From the NCBI GenBank assembly GCA_947259995.1, contig CAMYOK010000002.1, positions 474,881 through 538,880 on the forward strand: a stretch of 64,000 nt of DNA, read 5' to 3'. Below, piece by piece: positions 56,823 through 64,000 of the stretch. Under the pieces are notes generated by a model that did no database searches, had not been told where the DNA came from, and worked only from the letters and a program-made list of their open reading frames with translations. Made by a program: the position numbers and the translations under genes. The stretch is from an uncultured Pseudomonadales bacterium (lineage in GTDB: Bacteria > Pseudomonadota > Gammaproteobacteria > Pseudomonadales > Pseudohongiellaceae). Within the stretch, counting starts at the first letter, position 1. Each line of letters starts with the position of its first letter.

Positions 56823-57117
56823 TGAAAGCCTATCAGCGAGACACCTGAATGAAGGCGAATTTCTATTGCCCCAGGCTCCCGTGCAGCAGCCATCAACTCT
56901 TCGCAAAGATGTAGAGAGAGCAATGTCGCAGTTTTTTTCTAACCTTGGGGATGAGAGCGTCACCGACCTATATCAACTGGTTTTGAACGAAGTTGAAGTG
57001 CCGCTTTTAGAAGCTGCATTGCGTCATAGTGGCAGCAACCAAAGTAAGGCATCTATCATGCTAGGCTTGAACCGTGGTACTCTACGCAAGAAATTGAAGC
57101 AACATGGAATGTTGTAA
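56809..57117 (+). CDS. fis: DNA-bending nucleoid protein Fis
   Basis: 102 residues. The C-terminal helix-turn-helix (SNQSKASIMLGLNRGTLRKKL) and the helix before it are near-identical in pattern to E. coli Fis. The N-terminal 25 residues differ, as usual. Fis is a growth-phase regulator of stable RNA and many operons. It overlaps dusB by 14 bases, so its level follows dusB transcription. An ACCAGA-A-TCTGGT palindrome overlaps its stop. Confidence 0.97.
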   Translation: MSTFNESLSARHLNEGEFLLPQAPVQQPSTLRKDVERAMSQFFSNLGDESVTDLYQLVLNEVEVPLLEAALRHSGSNQSKASIMLGLNRGTLRKKLKQHGML

Positions 57118-57199
57118 CCAGAATCTGGTACCCGGTTAACTCTGATCTGGCGGAGCGTAATGGACCCCCGCCTCTTCGGCCTATGATAGACCTTCTCAC

Positions 57200-58795
57200 A
57201 TGCCCACATCAAAAACTGCCGTAGTTCGACGCGCCCTTATCAGTGTGTCTGACAAAACCGGCATCGTCGCTTTTGCGCAATCTTTACATCAAGCTGGTAT
57301 AGAAATCCTCTCAACCGGCGGCACATTCAAACTCCTTCAGGCAGAACAAATTCCTGCTATTGAGATTGCCGACTACACAGGCTTTCCCGAGATGATGGAT
57401 GGCAGAGTGAAGACTTTGCACCCCAAGGTCCATGGCGGCATTCTCGCACGTCGAGAAATCGATCAAGCTGTAATGCAGGAACATAATATTCCGCCGATCG
57501 ACCTCGTCGTAGTGAATCTCTACCCCTTCGAAGCGACAGTCGCCAAACCTGATTGCGACCTTCCCACCGCTATCGAGAACATCGATATCGGCGGCCCAAC
57601 GATGTTGCGAGCAGCGGCGAAGAACCACGCTTGGGTGGGCGTTATCGTTAACCCCAGTGACTATGATCGCGTGCTTGCAGAGCTCGCCCAGAACAACGGC
57701 GCACTGAGTGACGCAACCCGATTCGATCTATCGGTGCGCACTTTTGAGCATACGGCTGCTTATGATGCTGCAATTGCGAACTACCTTGGTGCTCGAGTGC
57801 CTAGCGAGCAAGAAGATGAGACGCTTCCTAGGGCCTTTTCTCGCACTTTCTCGCAACAGTTCATCAAGAGCCAAGATATGCGCTATGGCGAAAACCCACA
57901 CCAGCGCGCGGCTTTCTATGTGGAGAAAACACCACAGGAAGCCAGTATCAGCACCGCTGTTCAGCACCAAGGCAAGGCACTGTCTTATAACAATATTGCC
58001 GATACGGATGCCGCACTAGAATGTGTGAAGTCTTTTAGCGCTCCTGCATGTGTCATCGTTAAGCACGCCAACCCATGTGGTGTAGCAATCAGCGATTCGA
58101 TCGCCGGCGCCTACGACCTCGCATTCCAAACCGATCCTACTTCTGCCTTTGGAGGCATTATCGCCTTCAATAGAGAACTCGATGCAGCGACCGCGCAAAG
58201 CATAGTCGATCGTCAATTTACCGAGGTGATCATTGCCCCTAGCGTTTCGGCAGATGCGCTGAAGGTCGTGGCGAACAAGCAAAATGTCCGCGTCCTCAGT
58301 TGTGGCCAATGGGAAGCTGAGCCTAAGCCTGCATTCGACTTTAAGCGCGTCAATGGCGGCCTCTTAGTCCAAGATCGCGACATTCATCAGATCACAGCTG
58401 CCGACTTAAAAGTCGTAAGCAAGCGCCAACCTAGCGAACAAGAAATCGAAGACTTGCTATTCGCTTGGCAGGTGGCGATGTATGTGAAGTCCAACGCGAT
58501 TGTTTATTGCAAGAACAAACAAACAATAGGCATTGGCGCTGGCCAGATGAGTCGCGTCTATAGTGCACGTATTGCTGGCATCAAAGCCGCTGATGAGAAT
58601 CTAGAAGTACGCGGCTCGGTCATGGCCTCCGATGCCTTCTTCCCATTCCGCGACGGTATCGATGCGGCAGCACAAGCAGGCATTAGCGCCGTTATTCAAC
58701 CCGGTGGCTCGATGCGTGACGAAGAAGTCATTGCCGCCGCAGATGAAGCGGGCATGGCAATGGTCTTTACGAGTGTGCGTCACTTTAGACATTAA
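57200..58795 (+). CDS. purH: Bifunctional AICAR formyltransferase / IMP cyclohydrolase
   Basis: 531 residues, the last two steps of IMP synthesis. The N-terminal MGS-like IMP cyclohydrolase domain (about 1-150) contains [42 protein letters not shown] and [17 protein letters not shown]. The AICAR transformylase part has [25 protein letters not shown] and [12 protein letters not shown]. The start with [21 protein letters not shown] fits the family. purD follows by 45 bases. Confidence 0.98.
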   Translation: MPTSKTAVVRRALISVSDKTGIVAFAQSLHQAGIEILSTGGTFKLLQAEQIPAIEIADYTGFPEMMDGRVKTLHPKVHGGILARREIDQAVMQEHNIPPIDLVVVNLYPFEATVAKPDCDLPTAIENIDIGGPTMLRAAAKNHAWVGVIVNPSDYDRVLAELAQNNGALSDATRFDLSVRTFEHTAAYDAAIANYLGARVPSEQEDETLPRAFSRTFSQQFIKSQDMRYGENPHQRAAFYVEKTPQEASISTAVQHQGKALSYNNIADTDAALECVKSFSAPACVIVKHANPCGVAISDSIAGAYDLAFQTDPTSAFGGIIAFNRELDAATAQSIVDRQFTEVIIAPSVSADALKVVANKQNVRVLSCGQWEAEPKPAFDFKRVNGGLLVQDRDIHQITAADLKVVSKRQPSEQEIEDLLFAWQVAMYVKSNAIVYCKNKQTIGIGAGQMSRVYSARIAGIKAADENLEVRGSVMASDAFFPFRDGIDAAAQAGISAVIQPGGSMRDEEVIAAADEAGMAMVFTSVRHFRH

Positions 58796-58840
58796 TCCGC
58801 ACAGGCAATTTGTGTTAGCGCTTTAGAGGCATAGCAAGAA

Positions 58841-60127
58841 ATGAACGTTTTGATTATTGGTAGTGGTGGGCGCGAGCACGCGCTTGCATGGCGTGTTAAA
58901 CATTCACCGCAAACAGACAAAGTGTTTGTCGCACCTGGCAACGCCGGCACGCATTTAGAACCAGGCATAGAAAATGTGGCGCTAGACCCAATGGATTTTG
59001 CGGCGCTGGCAGATTTTGCTAAGGCTAATGCTGTCGGTCTCACCATAGTGGGACCAGAGGCACCTCTAGTTGAAGGCGTCGTCGATTATTTTGCGGAACA
59101 AGGCTTACGTTGTTTTGGCCCATCGAAGAATGCCGCACAGTTAGAAGGTTCGAAAGCGTTCACCAAAGACTTTCTCCATCGCCACGGCATTCCCACGGCG
59201 GCCTATCAAAATTTCACCGATGTGGAACTCGCGTGCGCCTACGTCCGTGCTCAAGGCGCGCCGATTGTCATCAAAGCTGACGGCTTAGCCGCTGGCAAAG
59301 GCGTCATTATTGCGCAAACAGTGGCAGAGGCAGAGGCAACAATCAAAGACATGTTGTCGGGCAATAGTTTTGGCGATGCTGGACACCGCGTGGTCATTGA
59401 ACAATTCTTGCAGGGCGAAGAGGCGAGCTTTATCGTGATGGTAGACGGGACTCATGTTCTTCCATTCGCGACGTCACAAGACCACAAGGCGCGCGATGAC
59501 GGCGACAAAGGACCGAACACAGGCGGCATGGGCGCCTACTCCCCTGCCCCCGTTGTGACCGAGCAATTGCATGACAAGATCATGGAGCAAGTCATTATGC
59601 CAACAGTGAATGGCATGCGTGAAGATGGCAACGCCTACGTTGGTTTCCTGTACGCCGGGCTTATGATTTCAGAGAACGGCGACATTAATGTGATTGAATA
59701 CAATTGTCGTTTTGGCGACCCCGAAGCACAACCAGTGATGATGCGCTTGCAATCAGACCTTATCGACTTGTGCGACAGCGCTTTAGATGGCCAGCTCGAC
59801 AAAACGCAAGCCCAGTGGGATCCTCGCCCCGCAGTTGGCGTCGTGCTTGCTAGCGGCGGGTACCCAGATGCCTATAACAAAGGCGATGTTATTAGCGGTT
59901 TGGAAAGCAACAGCAACGCCGAGCGCAAAGTCTTCCATGCTGGCACCAAGATGCAAGGCGACGACGTTGTCACCAACGGTGGGCGCGTACTATGCGCAAC
60001 CGCCCTAGGTAATTCTGTCACTCAGGCACAAAAATCTGCCTATGACTTGATCAAAGAGCTTGACTGGAATAATGTTTATTTCCGAAAGGATATCGCCTAC
60101 CGAGCCATTGCGAGAGAAAATGACTGA
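58841..60127 (+). CDS. purD: Phosphoribosylamine-glycine ligase
   Basis: 428-residue ATP-grasp ligase of purine synthesis (GAR synthetase). Seen: IIGSGGREHALAWRV, GPEAPLVEGVVDYF, FTKDFLHRHGIPTAAY, VIKADGLAAGKGVII, SQDHKARDDGDKGPNTGGMGAYSPAP and EYNCRFGDPEAQPVM. Normal length. Overlaps the start of coq7 by eight bases, suggesting coupled translation of purine and quinone genes. Confidence 0.98.
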   Translation: MNVLIIGSGGREHALAWRVKHSPQTDKVFVAPGNAGTHLEPGIENVALDPMDFAALADFAKANAVGLTIVGPEAPLVEGVVDYFAEQGLRCFGPSKNAAQLEGSKAFTKDFLHRHGIPTAAYQNFTDVELACAYVRAQGAPIVIKADGLAAGKGVIIAQTVAEAEATIKDMLSGNSFGDAGHRVVIEQFLQGEEASFIVMVDGTHVLPFATSQDHKARDDGDKGPNTGGMGAYSPAPVVTEQLHDKIMEQVIMPTVNGMREDGNAYVGFLYAGLMISENGDINVIEYNCRFGDPEAQPVMMRLQSDLIDLCDSALDGQLDKTQAQWDPRPAVGVVLASGGYPDAYNKGDVISGLESNSNAERKVFHAGTKMQGDDVVTNGGRVLCATALGNSVTQAQKSAYDLIKELDWNNVYFRKDIAYRAIAREND

Positions 60128-60773
60128 TACCCAGCGACAACATCACAACGCCTTAGATCGACTGATTGTTCAATTTGATCAAGCATTGCGCACGCTTGCG
60201 CCTGGTAGCAGTACGGCACAACGTCCCACGCCAGCGAAATCCGTGCAAGAGCAAGAAATGAGTGATAGCGAACGCAAACAAGCGGCCTCCTTAATGCGTA
60301 TCAATCATACGGGCGAGGTGTGCGCACAGGCTCTCTATCAGGGTCAGGCGCTTACCGCGAAACTCCCTGATGTTCGCCAATCGATGGAAGACGCGGCACA
60401 AGAAGAAGTGGACCACCTTGCATGGTGCGAACAGAGGCTACAAGAGCTCGATAGCCGCAGTAGCCTGCTTAACCCTGCCTGGTATGCTATGTCGTTTGGT
60501 TTAGGGGCAGTGGCTGGCCTAGCGGGCGACAAGTGGAGCCTAGGATTTGTTGCCGAGACAGAAGAGCAAGTCTGCGAGCACCTAAAAGACCATTTAGCCC
60601 AATTGCCTGCCAACGACCAAAAGAGCAAAGCCGTGTTGCAGCAAATGTTAGTCGATGAAAAACAGCACGGAGAAACCGCCCGACAAGCGGGCGGAGAAGC
60701 CCTGCCGATGCCGATAAAATTTGCCATGAAGTCGATGTCTGTGGTCATGAAAAAGACCGCCTATCGGCTCTAA
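60120..60773 (+). CDS. coq7: Demethoxyubiquinone hydroxylase Coq7 type
   Basis: The start is at the ATG at 60120 (MTDTQRQHHNALDRLI); the longer frame lies inside purD. The 217-residue di-iron protein carries the four-helix ligand set MRINHTGEVCAQALY, EEVDHLAWCEQR and DEKQHGETARQ, with E-x-x-H pairs. Coq7 adds the last ring hydroxyl in ubiquinone synthesis; many pseudomonads use it instead of UbiF. Supports aerobic respiration with ubiquinone. Confidence 0.96.
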   Translation: MTDTQRQHHNALDRLIVQFDQALRTLAPGSSTAQRPTPAKSVQEQEMSDSERKQAASLMRINHTGEVCAQALYQGQALTAKLPDVRQSMEDAAQEEVDHLAWCEQRLQELDSRSSLLNPAWYAMSFGLGAVAGLAGDKWSLGFVAETEEQVCEHLKDHLAQLPANDQKSKAVLQQMLVDEKQHGETARQAGGEALPMPIKFAMKSMSVVMKKTAYRL

Positions 60774-60785
60774 AACAACGCGCGA

Positions 60786-61211
60786 TTAGTCCTCGGCCAC
60801 GATCTCAAAATCGTGCGTAATTTGCACGCCGCCCTTGCCTAACATAATTGTGGCGGAGCAATACTTCTCGGCTGATAACATCACCGCCTTTTCAACATGT
60901 TTCGGATTGATGTCCTTACCTGTGATTCGAAAATGCAAATGAATTGCCTCGAACACAGCGGGCACCGCGTCGGCTCTTTGTGCCGTGACCTGCGTTACAC
61001 AATCACTGACTTTTTGCCTCGCTTTCTGCAAGATACTCATAACATCATAAGAGGAACAGCCACCAACACCGATGAGCAACATTTCCATAGGCCGAATTCC
61101 CACATTGTCGCCCCCGCTGGATTCCGGCCCTTCCATTAAGACGGAGTGTCCACTACCGGACTCACCCAAGAACTTTACTTTATCAACCCAGCGTACTGTC
61201 GCTTTCATCAT
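60786..61211 (-). CDS. OsmC family protein (YhfA-like)
   Basis: 141 residues. OsmC fold with two cysteines in the expected places (C52 region GVGGCSSYDVM and later EKYCSATIMLGKGGV). The sequence is of the YhfA branch, which lies divergent to crp in E. coli as here. OsmC proteins reduce organic peroxides, but the YhfA branch is not clearly shown to. Two ATGs in tandem; the exact start is open. It is convergent with coq7. Confidence 0.92.
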   Translation of the reverse strand: MMKATVRWVDKVKFLGESGSGHSVLMEGPESSGGDNVGIRPMEMLLIGVGGCSSYDVMSILQKARQKVSDCVTQVTAQRADAVPAVFEAIHLHFRITGKDINPKHVEKAVMLSAEKYCSATIMLGKGGVQITHDFEIVAED

Positions 61212-61422
61212 CTAATCTCTCTTGTTAATGTCAGAGCTTGGCTTGGAGCCAAGCTGCAAATTGGCGAAAGATTAACACAGACGCTCGTGGAGGACGAAGC
61301 AACTAACAATTTCACTGCCTTCGAAGGTATGATATACCTCTTAGTAGCTTTTCTGATTTATAATCTGGTTAATGCCCCACCCTTTTCAAGATTTAGGCTC
61401 TCGCGTGTAGGAGAACAACAAT

Positions 61423-62058
61423 ATGACGCTCATGGCTCTTACGCCACATATTAAGGATCTGGAAAATTTCCTGACCAATTGCCATCGACGTCGTTATCCA
61501 AATCGCGCCACCATTATCTATGAAGGCGATACCTGCAATACGCTGTATTATATTATTGAAGGTTCTGTCTCTGTTGTTCTAGAAGACGATGATGGCAAAG
61601 AAGTAGTCATTGCCTACCTCAATCCCGGGGACTTCTTCGGCGAGATGGGTTTGTTTGAACAGAAAGAGGCTCGTAGCGCCTGGTGCAGAGCACGCAGCTC
61701 CTGTGAGATTGCAGAAATCAGCTACGCTAACTTCAATAGCTATATTCGCTCACACCCCGAGATCGTCTTCACTATTGGCAAACAAATGGCGCATCGACTG
61801 CGCAACACCACGCGTAAAGTTGGCGATCTGGCTTTCTATGATGTGACGGGGCGTATCGCTCGCACTCTCATCGAACTAAGCAAAGAACCCGATGCGATGA
61901 CCCATCCAGATGGTATGCAAATCAAGATTACACGCCAAGAGCTAGGACGCCTGGTGAATTGTTCTCGAGAAATGGCAGGACGGGTTCTCAAAACTCTTGA
62001 AGAGCAAGAGCTCATATCCGTAAAAGGTAAGACTATCGTGGTGTATGGTACGCGCTAA
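61423..62058 (+). CDS. crp: cAMP-activated global regulator Crp (Vfr-like)
   Basis: 211 residues, close to E. coli CRP and Pseudomonas Vfr. The cAMP pocket is kept (FFGEMGLF with Gly-Glu and the Arg-Ser pair in EARSAWCRA; Thr-Thr in LRNTTRKV replaces Thr-Ser). The recognition helix [11 protein letters not shown] keeps Arg, Glu and Arg at the DNA contacts, so a TGTGA-N6-TCACA-type site is expected. The end [15 protein letters not shown] [11 protein letters not shown] is typical. An AGGAGA ribosome site precedes the ATG. Divergent from osmC. Confidence 0.97.
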   Translation: MTLMALTPHIKDLENFLTNCHRRRYPNRATIIYEGDTCNTLYYIIEGSVSVVLEDDDGKEVVIAYLNPGDFFGEMGLFEQKEARSAWCRARSSCEIAEISYANFNSYIRSHPEIVFTIGKQMAHRLRNTTRKVGDLAFYDVTGRIARTLIELSKEPDAMTHPDGMQIKITRQELGRLVNCSREMAGRVLKTLEEQELISVKGKTIVVYGTR

Positions 62059-62075
62059 ATGATAAGCGCCCTGCA

Positions 62076-62810
62076 TTAAGCCGCTTGCTGACTAAACCCG
62101 TCTGGCCCTATAGCCTGGGCTTCTTGATTGGCAATATGAGCCCTACGTTGTTCGATATAACTAAGCTTCTTCTGCCCTTCTGGCCCACTAAGCGGCCCAC
62201 TGTGCAAGAAGCTCTCTGCTGCTCGATAAAAGGCAAGTGCCTTTCTAGCATCCCCTCTCTCTAACGCCTCGTCTCCCATACGCAAATTCGAATTTGCCCC
62301 AACCATCGCACTAAGGGTGCCTAGATGGCGCGCGGTAGACTCAAGCTGCTCGCCAGCAACGTGCCCCACCTGGTAAAGATGTCGAATTAACGCCAGAGCA
62401 TCGGTGATATGAGCACGAGCACGCAACATCTCGCGCTCGCTGCGCAAGCTTGTCTTTTGATCCGCTTTCGACAGGCCCGCCGCATGAGGTTTTTCTGTCT
62501 TGTTAGCTTCACTGCTACTTGGTCGCGACTCTTTGTCACTAACGCTTCGAGTCGGGTCAAGTTTCTGAATTCGCTGCAGATCATTCTTCATCGCCTGCGA
62601 GAGCACACGAATGACCTCTGGGTTGTCATCGATACTTTTCAAACCCTGAATGACCTTGCGCAGAGCAGAGCTACGCCGATCCAGTGCTGCCAGTCGATAG
62701 AGTCTAATGAGTTGCGTTTCTTGTTTGTCTTGCGTCAATCGCACCATTAGCAACGACCCCACCATTAAGGCAAGTAGAGCAAACACTGTCATAGCACTTG
62801 AGAGCAACAT
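62076..62810 (-). CDS. Membrane-anchored coiled-coil protein of unknown function
   Basis: 244 residues. One N-terminal membrane helix (about 5-25, TVFALLALMVGSLLMVRL) anchors a long cytoplasmic or periplasmic helical region. Residues 45-85 and 122-165 look like coiled coils, with a polar Ser/Lys/Glu linker between (about 86-120). A short TPR-like segment near the end (MGDEALERGDARKALAFYRAAESF) is visible. It is convergent with crp, and dgkA lies upstream on the same strand. I do not recognise a family. Confidence 0.7.
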   Translation of the reverse strand: MLLSSAMTVFALLALMVGSLLMVRLTQDKQETQLIRLYRLAALDRRSSALRKVIQGLKSIDDNPEVIRVLSQAMKNDLQRIQKLDPTRSVSDKESRPSSSEANKTEKPHAAGLSKADQKTSLRSEREMLRARAHITDALALIRHLYQVGHVAGEQLESTARHLGTLSAMVGANSNLRMGDEALERGDARKALAFYRAAESFLHSGPLSGPEGQKKLSYIEQRRAHIANQEAQAIGPDGFSQQAA

Positions 62811-62912
62811 GGCACACCGTAAAACGAATAAGTTTGGCGCCCGAGAGCGCCTTCATTATTGTTATCGGCTTATTGGCCAAGAGATTTACTTTTTTCGTCG
62901 TGAAAAAAGCCT

Positions 62913-63323
62913 TTATAGCAGAATTAGGCCCCAAACCAAGGCCACAAGCACCATGCCTATAAGTACGGCCGCAGACCCAATGTCTTTTGCTTGTCGAGAG
63001 AGTTCGTGATATTCGGCGCCAATACGGTCCACGACAGCTTCCACCGCTGTATTCAGCAGCTCGATGATCAATAGCAACATCACGCTGGCGATGAGCAGCA
63101 CGATTTCGACACGGCTCTGCCCTAATACAAAAGCTAGAGGGGTCAAAATGAGAAGCCCTAGACACTCTAGACGAAAGGCTTCTTCGGAGCGAAACGCGCT
63201 GCGCAAACCAGCAAAGGAGTACCCCGCCGCAGCAATGAGCCGACTTAGGCCTCGTTTTTTGGGAGGCACAGGTGGAGTCTGGGCACCTAAGCCCGGTTGC
63301 GTTGACTTTGCTCGCTCAGCCAT
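62913..63323 (-). CDS. dgkA: Diacylglycerol kinase DgkA
   Basis: 136-residue inner-membrane enzyme with three helices. The conserved SEEAFRLECLGLLIL and the active-site ELLNTAVEAVVDRI are intact; an extra Pro-rich cytoplasmic N-terminus (about 1-27) precedes the fold. It phosphorylates diacylglycerol left from membrane-derived oligosaccharide or lipopolysaccharide turnover. The ATG overlaps the trpC stop by one base (TAATG), so translation may restart from trpC. Confidence 0.95.
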   Translation of the reverse strand: MAERAKSTQPGLGAQTPPVPPKKRGLSRLIAAAGYSFAGLRSAFRSEEAFRLECLGLLILTPLAFVLGQSRVEIVLLIASVMLLLIIELLNTAVEAVVDRIGAEYHELSRQAKDIGSAAVLIGMVLVALVWGLILL

Positions 63324-64000
63324 TAAGAAAAAAGCTCTGTCAGTTTGTCTCCAGGATTACTGGCGCGCATGAAAGTCTCTCCAATTAGAAACCCGAAGAT
63401 ATTGTGATCGATCATGTTTCGCACATCTTGAGCCGAGTGTATGCCACTCTCTGTTATTAATAATTTGCCAGGGGGTAGCAATTTCGCAAGTCGAAAGCTT
63501 ACCTCAAGATTAGTTTCAAAATTATGAAGATTGCGGTTATTCACCCCAATCAGATCGAACCCTGAGGCGAGCGCTATGTCGAGCTCAGGCTCGTCGTGCA
63601 CTTCCACTAGGACATCTATGTTCATCTGCTTGGCGTAGGCTGCAAGCTCTCGCAGCTGCGCTTCCTGTAGCGCAGCGACAATTAACAGCACGCAATCTGC
63701 TCCCATCGCCTTGGCCTCGGCAATTTGAAAGGGCGCTATAATAAAGTCCTTACGGATCACTGGCAGCGCACAAGCCGCACGGGCCTGTTGAAGGTATTCG
63801 TTGCTGCCCTGAAAGAACTCCTTATCAGTCAACACCGACAAGCAACTTGCTCCAGCCTGTTCATATTGCTGTGCGATGAGTGCTGGCTCGAAATCTGGGC
63901 GTATTAAACCCTTGCTTGGGGAGGCTTTTTTAATCTCGGCTATCACCGCCGTTTGGCGCGCCTCGATTCGATCCCGCAGCGTGGCAATAAACTCGCGTTT
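63323..64000 (-). CDS. trpC: Indole-3-glycerol phosphate synthase, start beyond the window
   Basis: Tryptophan-pathway TIM barrel. The frame stays open to the window edge, where it reads [31 protein letters not shown], so the true start lies past 64000 and only the first 40 or so residues are missing. Inside: catalytic lysine in [45 protein letters not shown] and [11 protein letters not shown]. Monofunctional (no fused TrpF). Overlaps dgkA by one base. Confidence 0.97.
   Translation of the reverse strand, partial: KREFIATLRDRIEARQTAVIAEIKKASPSKGLIRPDFEPALIAQQYEQAGASCLSVLTDKEFFQGSNEYLQQARAACALPVIRKDFIIAPFQIAEAKAMGADCVLLIVAALQEAQLRELAAYAKQMNIDVLVEVHDEPELDIALASGFDLIGVNNRNLHNFETNLEVSFRLAKLLPPGKLLITESGIHSAQDVRNMIDHNIFGFLIGETFMRASNPGDKLTELFS

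Noticed and set aside
57117..57129. ACCAGA-A-TCTGGT palindrome at the fis stop codon
   Set aside because: Considered as a fis terminator, but the one-base spacer cannot form an RNA loop and no T tract follows; kept only as a remark in the fis entry.
61146..61454. Plus-strand frame of 102 residues across the osmC start and the crp leader
   Set aside because: Most of it is antisense to osmC or overlaps the crp start in another frame; the intergenic part is the likely crp promoter region.

Overview
The window looks like ordinary chromosomal DNA of a heterotrophic, Gram-negative, probably marine gammaproteobacterium, with roughly even G+C and A+T. The strongest taxonomic hints are two gene orders typical of Pseudomonas-like and Oceanospirillales-like genomes: dsbD-type / aroQ / accB / accC / prmA / DUF3426 / dusB / fis / purH / purD (50.5-60.1 kb) and osmC divergent from crp, close to trpC (60.8-64 kb). 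The ubiX, coq7, fabA/fabB, mpl and pdxH/pdxJ genes also fit Gammaproteobacteria. I cannot name a genus. I see no insertion sequence, prophage, integrase, CRISPR array, plasmid gene or rRNA. There is one tRNA gene. No gap between genes exceeds about 270 bases.

Layout. 0-5 kb: 5' end of trhO, recQ, a DUF3014 protein, a GDT1-type manganese exporter and a TPR protein, all on the minus strand. 5-9.6 kb: a secreted lectin-like protein, cbpA-cbpM, a CYTH triphosphatase, an LpxH-like metallophosphatase and a secreted beta-propeller. 9.6-17.3 kb: a permuted NlpC/P60 hydrolase, an aldehyde dehydrogenase, slyD / SDR / nitronate monooxygenase, nudL, and a peroxiredoxin / dienelactone hydrolase / diguanylate cyclase operon. 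17.5-25 kb: a YdcF-like protein, a trypsin-like protease, two tiny membrane proteins, a LON-domain protein, mpl, ubiX, a PPi-type phosphofructokinase and pdxH. 25-34.1 kb: a secreted MORN protein, the ybbAP transporter divergent from tesA, a bcp / hydrolase / pdxJ operon, cobB and a thioesterase.

34.2-40.1 kb is the most accessory-looking stretch: a secreted amidase, a secreted M20 peptidase, a B3-type metallo-beta-lactamase homologue and two tandem secreted paralogues of unknown function. The beta-lactamase start codon overlaps the stop of the second paralogue. 40.3-48.5 kb holds a PAP2 phosphatase, tRNA-Thr, an operon of pgi, a RimB-RimK fusion and a GNAT acetyltransferase, then manB, galU and manC for polysaccharide precursors. 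48.7-60.8 kb holds fatty-acid synthesis (fabA, fabB, accB, accC), a free-standing DsbD alpha domain, aroQ, prmA, dusB-fis, purH, purD and coq7. The window closes with osmC/crp, an unknown membrane-anchored protein, dgkA and a partial trpC.

The genome is compact. Operons use 1-11 base overlaps, and several tail-to-tail pairs interlock their stop codons within four bases. Nothing here amounts to a clearly new multi-gene system. The best leads are the beta-lactamase/paralogue operon, the RimB-RimK fusion, the DsbD alpha domain without its membrane partner and a strongly folded spacer at 11.97-12.16 kb.
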